Below, in pieces: positions 14,252-22,380 of a stretch of DNA of 64,000 nucleotides. Under the pieces are notes generated by a model, which saw nothing but the letters and a program-made list of their open reading frames with translations, ran no database searches and was not told the DNA's origin. Position 1 is the stretch's first letter. Each line of letters begins with the position of its first letter. The translations under genes and the position numbers were made by a program. Source of the DNA: JAHJQZ01 sp963675235 (GTDB taxonomy: Bacteria > Pseudomonadota > Alphaproteobacteria > Rhizobiales > Devosiaceae); NCBI GenBank assembly GCA_963675235.2, contig CAXXFU010000002.1, forward strand, positions 372,001 to 436,000, in the 5' to 3' direction.

Positions 14252-15679
14252 ATGAGCGAAAACGATGATCTGCGCTACCTTCGGGTGGCGTCGCTGGTGT
14301 TCGGCCAGCCGCTGCTGATCACCCAGGAAGCTGGAGAAACGATTGGCGCCTATCTCGGCGCGCGCATGGATGGCGGCGACATTTCGGCCAACAGGCTTGT
14401 CGGTCAGCCGCAATTCGACGAACAGTCTGGCCGCTGGAAGGGATACCACAAAGTCGGAAATGTCGGTGTCGTTCCCGTTGTCGGCGAGCTGGTCAATCGC
14501 GGTGCATGGATCGGAGCTTCGTCTGGTCTTGTTTCCTATGAGGGTCTGGCCGAACAAGTGCGGCTTGCGGGTGCCGATGAGTCCGTATCGTCCATTCTGA
14601 TGGACTTCCGGTCTCCGGGCGGTGAGGCGTGGGGCATGGTCGATGCGGCGCGGACCATCCGCATGGCCGCAAACGGCAAGCCGCTCGTCGCCATTGCCAA
14701 TGCGTCGATGGCAAGCGCTGCCTACGGGCTCGGATGCGTCGCTGATGAAATTGTGGTCAACGAATCCGGCCTTGTCGGCTCAATCGGTACGATTGTCGTG
14801 CATTACGATCGGACCGAGCAAATGCGCAATGCCGGCGTCAGGGCGACAGTGCTGAAGACAGGCAAGAAAAAAGCCCCAGGCATTGGCGGAACGTCGCTGA
14901 GCGACGGCGACGCCGAAACCCTGATGGCGCATGCCCAGCGCATAATGGATGGATTTGCCGGGCTTGTTTCCGAGTTTCGTCCGAAACTGAGCGTTGACGC
15001 AATCCGCGCCATGGAAGGTGAAATCTTCATTGGTTCCGACGCCGTCGAGGCAGGTCTTGCCGACCGCGTCGGGACATTCGAATCGGTCCTTGCGGACCTG
15101 ACCCGCGGCGAACGCCGCACTCCCTCGCACGTGAAAGGAAATCGCATGAGCGAGAAAACTGGCGCGTCCGCCGCCACTGAAGACGCGGGCATCACCCAGG
15201 CGCAGCTCGACCAGGCTGTCAGTGCCGCCAAGTCCGAAGGCGAAGCCAAGGGCCGCGACGCGGCCAAGGCTGAGAACAAGGTCGCTATCGAAGACGCCGT
15301 CAAGGCCGAGCGCGAACGCGTGTCCAATCTCAATGCCCTGAACAGCGAGGGTCTGGCACCGATTGGCGCCATCGTCGCCAAGGGCATCGAAAACGGCGCG
15401 GATGTTTCGTCCGTGGCGCTCGAAATCGCCAAGTCGCCGGAGGTTGCGAACGCCCGCAAGGGTGCGTCCGTGATTGCCGGCATGCAGGGCGACGACCCTT
15501 CGGCCAGTGGCGCAAGTCCGGCTGCTCCGGGCGATGATGGCGCCAGCGAGCCGGCTGCCACGGCCTCGCGCGAACACCTGATCGCGCATTTCAACGCCAG
15601 CCCGAAGCTGCAGCAGGAATTTCCCGGCGGCGCGGAAAGCTGGGCCGCCATGATCATTCACGATCGCAAGAAAGGTTAA
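14252..15679 (+). CDS. S49-family prohead protease/scaffold (lambda gpC-like)
   Basis: The N-terminal 300 residues are a signal-peptide-peptidase-like fold: VVPVVGELVNRG strand, SSILMDFRSPGGEAWG oxyanion region, then ANASMASAAYGLGCVAD, in which the Ser of ASAAY is the expected nucleophile, and GSIGTIVVHYD. The C-terminal 170 residues are charged and coiled (AAKAENKVAIEDAVKAERERV), typical of scaffold. It matures the procapsid. An internal ATG with its own ribosome site at 15146 would make the scaffold part alone. The start at 14252 follows the portal stop by 4 bp. Confidence 0.88.
   Translation: MSENDDLRYLRVASLVFGQPLLITQEAGETIGAYLGARMDGGDISANRLVGQPQFDEQSGRWKGYHKVGNVGVVPVVGELVNRGAWIGASSGLVSYEGLAEQVRLAGADESVSSILMDFRSPGGEAWGMVDAARTIRMAANGKPLVAIANASMASAAYGLGCVADEIVVNESGLVGSIGTIVVHYDRTEQMRNAGVRATVLKTGKKKAPGIGGTSLSDGDAETLMAHAQRIMDGFAGLVSEFRPKLSVDAIRAMEGEIFIGSDAVEAGLADRVGTFESVLADLTRGERRTPSHVKGNRMSEKTGASAATEDAGITQAQLDQAVSAAKSEGEAKGRDAAKAENKVAIEDAVKAERERVSNLNALNSEGLAPIGAIVAKGIENGADVSSVALEIAKSPEVANARKGASVIAGMQGDDPSASGASPAAPGDDGASEPAATASREHLIAHFNASPKLQQEFPGGAESWAAMIIHDRKKG
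15146..15679 (+). CDS. Nested in-frame scaffold protein (lambda Nu3-like)
   Basis: In frame within the protease gene, an ATG at 15146 begins MSEKTGASAATED exactly where the protease fold ends and the coiled scaffold begins. It is preceded by GAAAGGAAATCGC, a good Shine-Dalgarno with normal spacing. Lambda makes Nu3 scaffold from within gene C in the same way. The 177-residue product is acidic and Ala-rich, with a helical centre, as expected for scaffold. Production is inferred, not seen. Confidence 0.55.
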   Translation: MSEKTGASAATEDAGITQAQLDQAVSAAKSEGEAKGRDAAKAENKVAIEDAVKAERERVSNLNALNSEGLAPIGAIVAKGIENGADVSSVALEIAKSPEVANARKGASVIAGMQGDDPSASGASPAAPGDDGASEPAATASREHLIAHFNASPKLQQEFPGGAESWAAMIIHDRKKG

Positions 15680-15685
15680 TTCGCG

Positions 15686-16450
15686 ATGACCACTCTCTCT
15701 GCAGTCGCCTTTCGCGACCTGATGGCCGGTGATGACCAGGAATATCCGGTCATTGCCTCCGATATCATCTACCAGGGCGCCGCTGTCGGCAAGGTTGTCG
15801 GCACCGGCTTGGCCCGTCCTCTCGTCGGCGGCGACACGTTCCTCGGCTTCGCCATTGCCACCGCCAACAACGCCTCCGGTGCGGCTTCGGCGATCAACGT
15901 CAATACCAAGAGGCGCGGCGTGATCAAACTTGCTGTGACCGGCGCGGTGATTACCGATGTCGGCCTGGCGGTCTATGCCACCGACGACAATACCTTCACC
16001 TTCAGCCCTGTCGGTGCGTCTTTTGTCGGCTTTGCGTCGCGCTTCATCTCCTCGGGCTACATGATGGTGGCGTTCGACATCGACGGTTTCATCGATCCGA
16101 ATGCCGGCTTTGTTTGGGAAACAGTCGCCGACAACCTGACGCTCGACATTCAGGACAACGGCAAGGGGCTTTACGTCACCGCCGATGCCAAAACGATCAC
16201 GCTGCCGGCCACGGCAGTGCCGACGAACTGCCGTGTCATGAACGGCGGCGCTTTTGGCACGATCGCCGTCAACATCAGCCCGAACGCGTCGGACAAGATC
16301 CAGGGGCCGAATATCGCCGGCACCGACAACAAGGATCTGATCAACACGAAGGCGACGGCCAATCGTGGCGATTTTGCCGACCTTACCAATGGCGACACCG
16401 GCGGGCCGCTTGTTTCCAAGCTCGTCGGCACCTGGGCCACCGAGGCCTAA
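15686..16450 (+). CDS. Capsid decoration/cement-like protein
   Basis: A 254-residue protein whose first 150 residues resemble phage cement proteins of the gpD/DUF2190 type: short beta strands with IIYQGAAVGKVVGTG, TFLGFAIATANN and INVNTKRRGVIKLAVTG. The remaining 100 residues are a second beta-rich domain (TLDIQDNGKGLYVTADAKTI) that the small lambda gpD lacks and that probably projects from the capsid. It lies between protease and major capsid genes, where lambda D is found. Confidence 0.75.
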   Translation: MTTLSAVAFRDLMAGDDQEYPVIASDIIYQGAAVGKVVGTGLARPLVGGDTFLGFAIATANNASGAASAINVNTKRRGVIKLAVTGAVITDVGLAVYATDDNTFTFSPVGASFVGFASRFISSGYMMVAFDIDGFIDPNAGFVWETVADNLTLDIQDNGKGLYVTADAKTITLPATAVPTNCRVMNGGAFGTIAVNISPNASDKIQGPNIAGTDNKDLINTKATANRGDFADLTNGDTGGPLVSKLVGTWATEA

Positions 16451-16474
16451 TCCCAACCTGAAAGGACAACGGAC

Positions 16475-17416
16475 ATGCGTCCCGACACTTTTACCTATCT
16501 GACGGACAGTGCCGTCCGGGCCATGATGATTGGGGCCCTGGAAAGCGGAGACAACGGCTGGGTCAACGACCTGGCCCTGCCGATCGACTCGAACGACGCC
16601 AGCGAAGATCTGGCATGGCTCGGCACGCCGCCGGCCCTGCAGGAATTCGTCGGCGGACGGACCGAGAAGGAACTGGCCGAATACCACTTCTCGGTCAGCC
16701 AGAAGGACTATGAGGGCACTTTGCGCGTGCCGAAAAAGACCTGGGTGCGCGACAAGTCCGGCCAGTTGCAGGTGCGCATTGCCCAGTTTGCCGATCGCGT
16801 CAACGGGCACCCGGCCAAGCTGATCAGTTCGCTGATCGAGGATGGCGAGGACCATACCTGCTACGATGGCTCGTATTTCTTCCATACGGCGCACAGTTCG
16901 AAGAACTCTGGCACGCAGGACAACGACCTTGGCGCTACCGCCAGCACGGCAACGGCACCGACGGCTGCGGAGATGACGACGGCAATCACCGCTGCCATCC
17001 AGGCGATGTACGGGTTCAAGGATGACGAGGGCGAACCGACCAACCAGATGGCCAAGCGCTTCGGCATCATGGTCCCGGTGCCGTTCATGGGGGCGGCCTG
17101 GCAGGCTGTGACGGCGGCAATCGGCGCCAGCGGCGCTACGGCGATGCTGCCGAACCTGCAGACCAAGGGCCTGCTGAGCCTCGAAGTTCTTGTCAATCCG
17201 CGCCTGACATGGACGACCAAGTTCGCCACATTCCGCATGGACGGCGCGACAAAACCGTTCGTGCTGGTGCAGGACGATGCCATGCGCGACGTGATCACGC
17301 TCGGTCCGACAAGCGAATATTGCCAGCTCAACGGCAAGTGTGTCGTCGGCGTCGACTGGTCCGGCAATGTTGCCTATGGCGCTTGGGACCAGGCCGTTCT
17401 GACCACCTTCTCGTAA
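16475..17416 (+). CDS. Major capsid protein, Mu gpT-like
   Basis: The 313-residue product matches the Mu gpT family rather than lambda gpE: WLGTPPALQEFVGGRTEKELAEY near residue 50, then YEGTLRVPKKTWVRDKSG (the gpT elongated hairpin) and a long helix before GVDWSGNVAYGAWDQAV at the end. HK97-fold capsid subunits assemble the icosahedral shell. A Mu-type capsid behind lambda-type portal and protease is a mosaic junction. A good Shine-Dalgarno (AAAGGA) precedes the ATG, and a hairpin follows the stop. Confidence 0.9.
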   Translation: MRPDTFTYLTDSAVRAMMIGALESGDNGWVNDLALPIDSNDASEDLAWLGTPPALQEFVGGRTEKELAEYHFSVSQKDYEGTLRVPKKTWVRDKSGQLQVRIAQFADRVNGHPAKLISSLIEDGEDHTCYDGSYFFHTAHSSKNSGTQDNDLGATASTATAPTAAEMTTAITAAIQAMYGFKDDEGEPTNQMAKRFGIMVPVPFMGAAWQAVTAAIGASGATAMLPNLQTKGLLSLEVLVNPRLTWTTKFATFRMDGATKPFVLVQDDAMRDVITLGPTSEYCQLNGKCVVGVDWSGNVAYGAWDQAVLTTFS

Positions 17417-17442
17417 GCGGCTCCAGCCGCAGCAGACGTGAG

Positions 17443-17466
17443 CCCGGCACTGCGGTGCCGGGTTTC
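17443..17466 (+). terminator. Hairpin after the major capsid gene
   Basis: CCCGGCAC and GTGCCGGG form a perfect 8-bp stem with a TGCG loop, followed only by TTTC. The weak T-run suggests a partial terminator or an mRNA 3'-end stabiliser that would keep capsid mRNA in excess over tail mRNA. Confidence 0.5.
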
Positions 17467-17495
17467 GGCCTGTTGCGATCACAAGGAAAATCCCA

Positions 17496-18101
17496 ATGAA
17501 GCTCTACAGTTTTGCCGAAACAGGTCGCGTCGAAAGCGGCACCGTCATGTTCCTGACCGCCGAGCAGGCAAGCGCGCGCATGCGTTTTCTGACCGAGGTC
17601 GAAAAGGGCAGCAAGAAAAGCGATGGCCGCGCCGGATACGTTGGCAGCCGTTCGGCCGAATTCATGGCAGGCGAGGAAATCGGGCTGGTAGAAGATCCAC
17701 ACCCGTCGCTGGCCGTGGCATTCGAAAAGCCGGAAACCACTGCAAGGCTCGACACCGAGGCGGTAACAGAGGCAAAACTGAGCAAGTCGGCGCTGACCAA
17801 GGCGCAGAAGCAGCGCGTTGATGATGCCGAAGCCGACGCCGCCGAAGCAAATGCGCAACGCGTTGCGGCTTTGGATGAACTCGACAAGCTCAAGGCCAAG
17901 TTGACCGAGATCGCCGACGTTGTCGCGGCGGCCGATTTTGCCTGGGAACAGGCCGGAGAGGATGGGGCGAAGCGCGCGGAAGCTGAGGAACTGCAGAACA
18001 AGGCCGGCGATATCGTCGACGGGTTCATCGCGCAGTTTCGCACGCCGTCAGAAGGCGAGCCGCAACCGGAAGGCGAGGACTCCGGCGAGGGGGCTGCGTG
18101 A
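17496..18101 (+). CDS. Head-region protein with long coiled coil, unrecognised
   Basis: A 201-residue acidic protein. The N-terminal 85 residues are mixed alpha/beta (KLYSFAETGRVESGTVMFLT). From about residue 95 a heptad-like Ala/Glu/Lys helix runs for 60 residues (TKAQKQRVDDAEADAAEANA), and the tail is acidic (EGEPQPEGEDSGEGAA). It lies between capsid and head-tail joining genes. A role in head completion or as an assembly aid is possible, but no family is recognised. Confidence 0.65.
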   Translation: MKLYSFAETGRVESGTVMFLTAEQASARMRFLTEVEKGSKKSDGRAGYVGSRSAEFMAGEEIGLVEDPHPSLAVAFEKPETTARLDTEAVTEAKLSKSALTKAQKQRVDDAEADAAEANAQRVAALDELDKLKAKLTEIADVVAAADFAWEQAGEDGAKRAEAEELQNKAGDIVDGFIAQFRTPSEGEPQPEGEDSGEGAA

Positions 18102-18277
18102 TGCGCATTCGCGTGGTGCGCGAGGACGGCCTCAGGCTCAACGGCCAAGCGCTTGCCAAGGGGTCCGAAACAGTGGTCGAGAACGGTATCGGGCACGACT
18201 GGGTGCGTCAGGGCTGGGCCGAGGATATCGACGCCAAGGCCAAGCAGGCGACGCCGCGCAGCCAGAAGCCAAAATAG
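18101..18277 (+). CDS. Small basic head-region protein, 58 aa
   Basis: A 58-codon gene in a TGATG overlap with the upstream gene, followed one base later by the next ATG. It begins MRIRVVREDGLRLNGQALAK and contains VENGIGHDWVRQGWAEDI, a compact beta-hairpin-like pattern seen in small phage head proteins with a WV-x-x-G-W motif near the C-terminus. The end is Lys/Gln-rich. Tight packing on both sides supports it as real. Function unknown. Confidence 0.65.
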   Translation: MRIRVVREDGLRLNGQALAKGSETVVENGIGHDWVRQGWAEDIDAKAKQATPRSQKPK

Positions 18278-18595
18278 ATGGCTGTCGAAAGCGGGGCGGA
18301 CCGCGCTGCGTTCTTTTCCAGCGACGATTTCGGCGTGTCGGTGACCTACACAAAAGCCGGCGGCAGTGCCGTTGCCGTTGCTGCACTTTGGGATTCGCCG
18401 ACGCTGGAAATCAACGATGGCGAAAGCCTTTCGGCGCTGGTGACCGAGGCGCGGTTTACCTGTGTTGCTTCGGCGCTGCCTGACGGGTCCGGCGAAGGCG
18501 ATGCCGTCGCCTATGGCGGGCAAAGCTACGAAGTGCGGGCAATCATGCCGGACGGGCTGGGAATGGCGCTGGTGCAGCTTGAAAGGGATGCCTGA
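18278..18595 (+). CDS. Head-tail joining protein, lambda FII-like
   Basis: A 105-residue beta-rich protein of the head-tail attachment class: SADRAAFF-type start (here GADRAAFFSSDDFGVSVTY), then PTLEINDGESLSALVTEARF with the typical strand-turn pattern and GDAVAYGGQSYEVRAIMPDG near the C-terminus. Such proteins bridge connector and tail terminator. Position and length both match. Confidence 0.75.
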   Translation: MAVESGADRAAFFSSDDFGVSVTYTKAGGSAVAVAALWDSPTLEINDGESLSALVTEARFTCVASALPDGSGEGDAVAYGGQSYEVRAIMPDGLGMALVQLERDA

Positions 18596-19068
18596 TGGCG
18601 GCGCATTTTCGCAAAACGATCCGCGACAAGGCGGCGGAACTGCTGACGGGTCTGACGACAACAGGCAGCCGCGTCTTTTCGGGGCGGACGCGTCCGCTGA
18701 GCGAAAGCGATATTGGCGCCGGGGCCCTGGTGATCGTGCCCGGGCCAGAGAATGCGGGCTACGGCGGAAGTCACAGCGATGGCGGCATGACGATCGATCG
18801 CAATTTCATGCTGATCGTGATTGCCGAGGTAATGGGCAATGACGGGCTGTTCGACGATCTCGACACAATTGCCGGTGAGGTCGAAACGGCGCTGGCCAAT
18901 CCGGCGCACAAGGATCTCGACGGGCTGGCGCTCGCCGTGGAGCCGCCCAGCGTCGAGTATCGGCTGTCCGACGATGACGGGCGCAGCGACAAGCGCCGGG
19001 CGCAACTGCGCATGAGTTTTCCGGTGACCTACATCACCGAACCTTTCGATCCAACATCACAGGCTTGA
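18595..19068 (+). CDS. Tail terminator/completion protein (gpU-like)
   Basis: A 157-residue protein: the N-terminal helix AAHFRKTIRDKAAELLTGL and the SRVFSGRTRPLSESDIGAGA segment are characteristic of minor tail/terminator proteins, followed by FMLIVIAEVMGNDGLFDDLD, a long helix and a C-terminal strand ending MSFPVTYITE, the classical edge strand of this fold. It caps the growing tail tube. It overlaps the preceding stop and lies 9 bp from the tube gene. Confidence 0.78.
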   Translation: MAAHFRKTIRDKAAELLTGLTTTGSRVFSGRTRPLSESDIGAGALVIVPGPENAGYGGSHSDGGMTIDRNFMLIVIAEVMGNDGLFDDLDTIAGEVETALANPAHKDLDGLALAVEPPSVEYRLSDDDGRSDKRRAQLRMSFPVTYITEPFDPTSQA

Positions 19069-19077
19069 GGTAGCAAG

Positions 19078-19473
19078 ATGACCACTTACCATGGCAAGAA
19101 CGGCGTCGCGATGATCGGCGCCGCCGCAGTGGCGGAAGTCACCGGCTTCACCGTCACCGTCAACCAGGCTGTTGCCGATGACACGGTGCAGGGGGACGAC
19201 TGGGACACGCATTTGCCGGGCCGTAAGTCGTGGACGGCACAGATCAACTGCCGCTCCTATTCCGGCGACACGACGGGCCAGGCGGTGCTGAAGGAAGGCG
19301 ACACGCCGTCGCTCGATCTCAGGCCGGAAGGTGACACGACCGGCTTGATGAAGCTGACCGGAACGGCAACCGTCACCAGCGTGACGATCGCGTCGAACAA
19401 TGACGGCGTGGTCGAGTACTCGGCGCAGTGTACCGGCAACGGCACGCTGACGCGCGGCACGGTGTCGGCATGA
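19078..19473 (+). CDS. Major tail tube protein
   Basis: A 131-residue protein with the phage tube beta-sandwich: MTTYHGKNGVAMIGAAAVAEVTG start, WTAQINCRSYSGDTTGQAVLK, then TASVTIASNND-like repeats and VVEYSAQCTGNGTLTR as the last strand. Homologous small tube proteins polymerise around the tape measure. A strong ribosome site (GAGGTAGCAAG) precedes the ATG, fitting a highly expressed structural gene. Confidence 0.85.
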   Translation: MTTYHGKNGVAMIGAAAVAEVTGFTVTVNQAVADDTVQGDDWDTHLPGRKSWTAQINCRSYSGDTTGQAVLKEGDTPSLDLRPEGDTTGLMKLTGTATVTSVTIASNNDGVVEYSAQCTGNGTLTRGTVSA

Positions 19474-19826
19474 GCACGCCTGATCTCAAGGCGCGTATCG
19501 CCGCGCAGTTCGGTGGCAGCGAGCGGCACACGATCGAGGTGCCGGAGTGGGCGGGAGACGACGGCAAGCCGGCTGTTTTCACCTTCACCAAGGCCACGAT
19601 CGGCCAGATCGCCGAAGCACGCCGGCTGGCGGACAATGATCCGGTCAAGTTCGATGTGCGGCTGATCTGTCTCAAGCTCTGCGACGCCGAAGGGCAACGG
19701 GTTTTCGCCATGACGGACTGGCTGTGGATCAGCGAAAACATGGATCCGATGATCTGCGGGCGTCTGTCGCGGGCCATCGGCGGCGAACTTGCCGAGGAAA
19801 GCGCGGAGGCGCTGGAAAAAAACTAG
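19470..19826 (+). CDS. Tail assembly chaperone, short form (lambda gpG-like)
   Basis: A 118-residue protein overlapping the tube gene by 4 bp (ATGA). It reads DLKARIAAQFGGSERHTIEV, then FTKATIGQIAEARRLADND and an end rich in Glu/Ala. Before the stop the sequence contains a run of seven A's followed by C (slippery A-AAA-AAC at 19817-19823), which allows ribosomes to slip -1 and make a G-T fusion. The short form coats the tape measure protein during tail assembly. Confidence 0.85.
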   Translation: MSTPDLKARIAAQFGGSERHTIEVPEWAGDDGKPAVFTFTKATIGQIAEARRLADNDPVKFDVRLICLKLCDAEGQRVFAMTDWLWISENMDPMICGRLSRAIGGELAEESAEALEKN

Positions 19827-19981
19827 AAGCTGATCCGCTCGAGATGGAAATCATCTCGCTGGCGGATCGGTGGCACGTGGCGCCCGATTATGTGCGGGCG
19901 CTGCCGCAGGACGACTTTCTCAAGCTGGCGGCGCTGTCGCGCATTAAAACGAAGCGTAAGCAACAGGATCCACCGTTTTGA
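19817..19981 (+). CDS. Tail assembly chaperone T extension, read by -1 frameshift
   Basis: From the A-AAA-AAC heptamer the -1 frame continues Lys-Leu-Glu-Ala-Asp-Pro and runs 50-odd codons (ISLADRWHVAPDYVRALPQD) to a TGA that overlaps the tape-measure start. A helical T domain of this size is normal in siphophages. The fused product would be 170 residues. The T part has no good start of its own; ATG 19842 or so lies inside but without a clear ribosome site. Confidence 0.8.
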   Translation, partial: KKLEADPLEMEIISLADRWHVAPDYVRALPQDDFLKLAALSRIKTKRKQQDPPF

Positions 19982-21651
19982 CACCGAACATCCGCGCCGT
20001 AATCTCGGCGCAGAACAATTCCAAAGCTGCCTTCCAGGAGGTCAATCGCGACATCGCCAAGATGGGCGAAATAGCCGACAACTCGGCGTCGCGGATGGGT
20101 CGTATCGGCACGTCGATGAAAACGGTCGGTGCCGGTGCCGGCAATATGGGCTATCGTCTGACCGGGCTCGGCTATCAGGTCAACGATATCGTCGTCGGCC
20201 TGGGCAGCGGCCAGAAGGCCGGTACCGTGATGATGCAACAGGGCAGCCAGATCGTGCAGCTTTATGCGGCGCAGGGCGGCGTCAAGACGGCAATCGGCGA
20301 CGTGTTGACGGTGTTCGGCAGGTTTGCAAAGTTCCTTATCGGTCCGGTCGGGCTGGCGCTGACGGCTGTCGGCGTCGGGATTGGCGTCGTTACATCTGAA
20401 CTCAACCGCAACAGAGATACGCAGGTCGGCTGGATCGACGTTGTTCTCGGGGCGTGGGATCTGCTCGTTGCCAAGATCGAGGAAGTCGGCGGGCCCGTGC
20501 TTCAGTGGTTCGGCGAGCAGTGGGACATGGTGTCCGGTACGATTGGCGGCATCATAGGCACGATCGGAAACACCATCATCGGCGGGTTTGCAGTCGCCAT
20601 CGACAGCGCCAAGTTGATGTGGACGGACCTGCTCGATTTTATCGGCGGCAATGGCGATGCCTTCGGCACGTTTGGTGAGGACATGCAGTCAATCCTGCAG
20701 CTCAACATGGGGCAGGACTGGATGGGCGGGCTCGGCAATTCGCTGTACGAGGCGGCGCGCAAGCGGGCGACGGCGGTCGACGAGGAAGATGCCAAGAAAG
20801 CGGCGAAAGAGGCCGACAGGCAGCGCACGGCCTATGACAAGCTGATTTCCGGATCCCGCGAGCGGATCGCACAACTCGAACTCGAATCCTCGCTGCTTGG
20901 CAAAAGCGCTTATGAAACCGCCTATCTGACCGAACGGCAGTCGCTGCTCAACAAGGCAGTGAACGACAATATCAAGATGACGCCGGAGCGCATTGCCGGT
21001 ATCGAGATGGAAGCGAGCGCTCTCGCCGAAGCGACGGTCGCCAATGATAATCTGACCAACAGTTACCGAACGTCAAAATCCTTGTTCAAAGGGTTTTTCA
21101 GCGATTTCAAGTCGGAACTCGGGCAAGGCAAGACGCTGTGGGAAGCGCTCGGATCGGCAGCGCTGAAGGCGCTCGACAAGATCGCCGACAAGATGCTGGA
21201 CATGGTCACCAGCAACTGGTTCGACAGCCTGTGGTCCGGACTCGGCTCCGACGGTGGCGCCAGCAGCGGCGGGTTGTTCGAATCGATCCTTGGCGGGCTC
21301 GGTAGCCTGTTCGGCTTTTCCAATGGCGGCGGCGGTGTCGTCGGCAGCTCCGGCACATATTCGCCCGGTGGCGCCGACAATACGCTGTTTGTGGCCAAGG
21401 CACAGCGCGGCGAGCCCTATGCCTTCGGCGCGGCGGCGGTCAACGGCCTTGCCAATATGGGGGCGGCGGCAAACGGTAATCGCGGCAATGTCGTTCATGT
21501 CACCATCCACCAGTCGTTTGACGGCTATGTGAGCAAGGGCGAGGTGGTGCAGATCGCGGCACAGGCCGGAAATGCTTCGTATGAATCGGTCAAGCAGGCG
21601 TTTCCGGGGTGGAATGCCGAGCTGCAGGCCGGCGGGGCGATTCCCGGGTAG
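19978..21651 (+). CDS. Tail tape measure protein
   Basis: A 557-residue protein with the typical tape-measure pattern: a charged N-terminal helix (SKAAFQEVNRDIAKMGEIAD), a region resembling a tail-measure N-terminal domain (VMMQQGSQIVQLYAAQGG), two hydrophobic stretches (FLIGPVGLALTAVGVGIG and GTIGGIIGTIGNTIIGGFA), a long central coiled coil (residues about 265-375) and a Gly/Ser-rich C-terminus. It starts with TTG 19978 overlapping the T-extension stop by 4 bp. At 557 residues it is short, implying a short tail. Confidence 0.88.
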   Translation: MTPNIRAVISAQNNSKAAFQEVNRDIAKMGEIADNSASRMGRIGTSMKTVGAGAGNMGYRLTGLGYQVNDIVVGLGSGQKAGTVMMQQGSQIVQLYAAQGGVKTAIGDVLTVFGRFAKFLIGPVGLALTAVGVGIGVVTSELNRNRDTQVGWIDVVLGAWDLLVAKIEEVGGPVLQWFGEQWDMVSGTIGGIIGTIGNTIIGGFAVAIDSAKLMWTDLLDFIGGNGDAFGTFGEDMQSILQLNMGQDWMGGLGNSLYEAARKRATAVDEEDAKKAAKEADRQRTAYDKLISGSRERIAQLELESSLLGKSAYETAYLTERQSLLNKAVNDNIKMTPERIAGIEMEASALAEATVANDNLTNSYRTSKSLFKGFFSDFKSELGQGKTLWEALGSAALKALDKIADKMLDMVTSNWFDSLWSGLGSDGGASSGGLFESILGGLGSLFGFSNGGGGVVGSSGTYSPGGADNTLFVAKAQRGEPYAFGAAAVNGLANMGAAANGNRGNVVHVTIHQSFDGYVSKGEVVQIAAQAGNASYESVKQAFPGWNAELQAGGAIPG

Positions 21652-21660
21652 GCGGCGGCT

Positions 21661-22380
21661 ATGAGTGTTTCTCCGGAAATCTTCGATTGGCCGGCGTCGA
21701 TGGTTTCGGCGCGGTCGCTGTTCCTGGCCGGCGGGCAGGCAGCACAGGGCGGGCAGACCTTGCTCGGGCAAAACATCACGACGCCGGAACCTGGCGGGCG
21801 CGCGTCTCTGCGCATGGATTTCAGCACTTTGAAGACGGAACGCGACAACCGGCTGTCGGCCTGGGTGGCCAGCAAGGTAACGACGGGGGCGATCTTCCGC
21901 GTGCCGTTGTTCACCTCGCACCAGCTTGTCAGCCTTGCCGATCTCGGCCTGTCGCCGACGACGGCTGAGCTGGCGACTGGCATTTCTTTCGAGACCGTCG
22001 AGACAGGCGATACGGCCTATTGGGACAATGACTATGGCTGGGCCTATGAGCCTGTGGTTCTGGCCAGTGCTGCCGGCACGGAAGGCGACAACACGCTGGT
22101 GCTCGATCTGTCGGATTATGGCGAGGCGCTGCAGGTCGGCCATGTCATCGGCCATATGAGCCGGGCCTATATGGTCGATGCGATCAGTTATGACGGCAGC
22201 AACGTGGCGACGCTAAAAGTGTCGCCGCCGTGGCGGCAGAACATCGCCATCGGCGACGTCATTACCTTTCGCCCGACCATGCTCGGCCAGGTGGCCGATG
22301 CGTCCGGCTTTGCCGGCATGTTCGAACTCGGGTTTCTGGTCAAGCCCGGCATGGTGACCTTTACCGAGGCGATGATCTAG
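21661..22380 (+). CDS. Distal tail protein-like (minor tail protein)
   Basis: A 239-residue beta-rich protein next after the tape measure. Motifs such as FDWPASMVSARSLFLAGGQA, ASLRMDFSTLKTERDNRLSA and a C-terminal FELGFLVKPGMVTFTEAMI are consistent with the gpM/gpL class of minor tail proteins that form the distal ring. Position in the tail-tip module is the main support. Confidence 0.7.
   Translation: MSVSPEIFDWPASMVSARSLFLAGGQAAQGGQTLLGQNITTPEPGGRASLRMDFSTLKTERDNRLSAWVASKVTTGAIFRVPLFTSHQLVSLADLGLSPTTAELATGISFETVETGDTAYWDNDYGWAYEPVVLASAAGTEGDNTLVLDLSDYGEALQVGHVIGHMSRAYMVDAISYDGSNVATLKVSPPWRQNIAIGDVITFRPTMLGQVADASGFAGMFELGFLVKPGMVTFTEAMI

Noticed and set aside
14780..17482. Very long 900-codon open frame on the minus strand across the protease, decoration and capsid genes
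   Set aside because: It lies exactly opposite three well-supported structural genes, has low-complexity composition of GC-rich antisense DNA, and no ribosome site or family signature.
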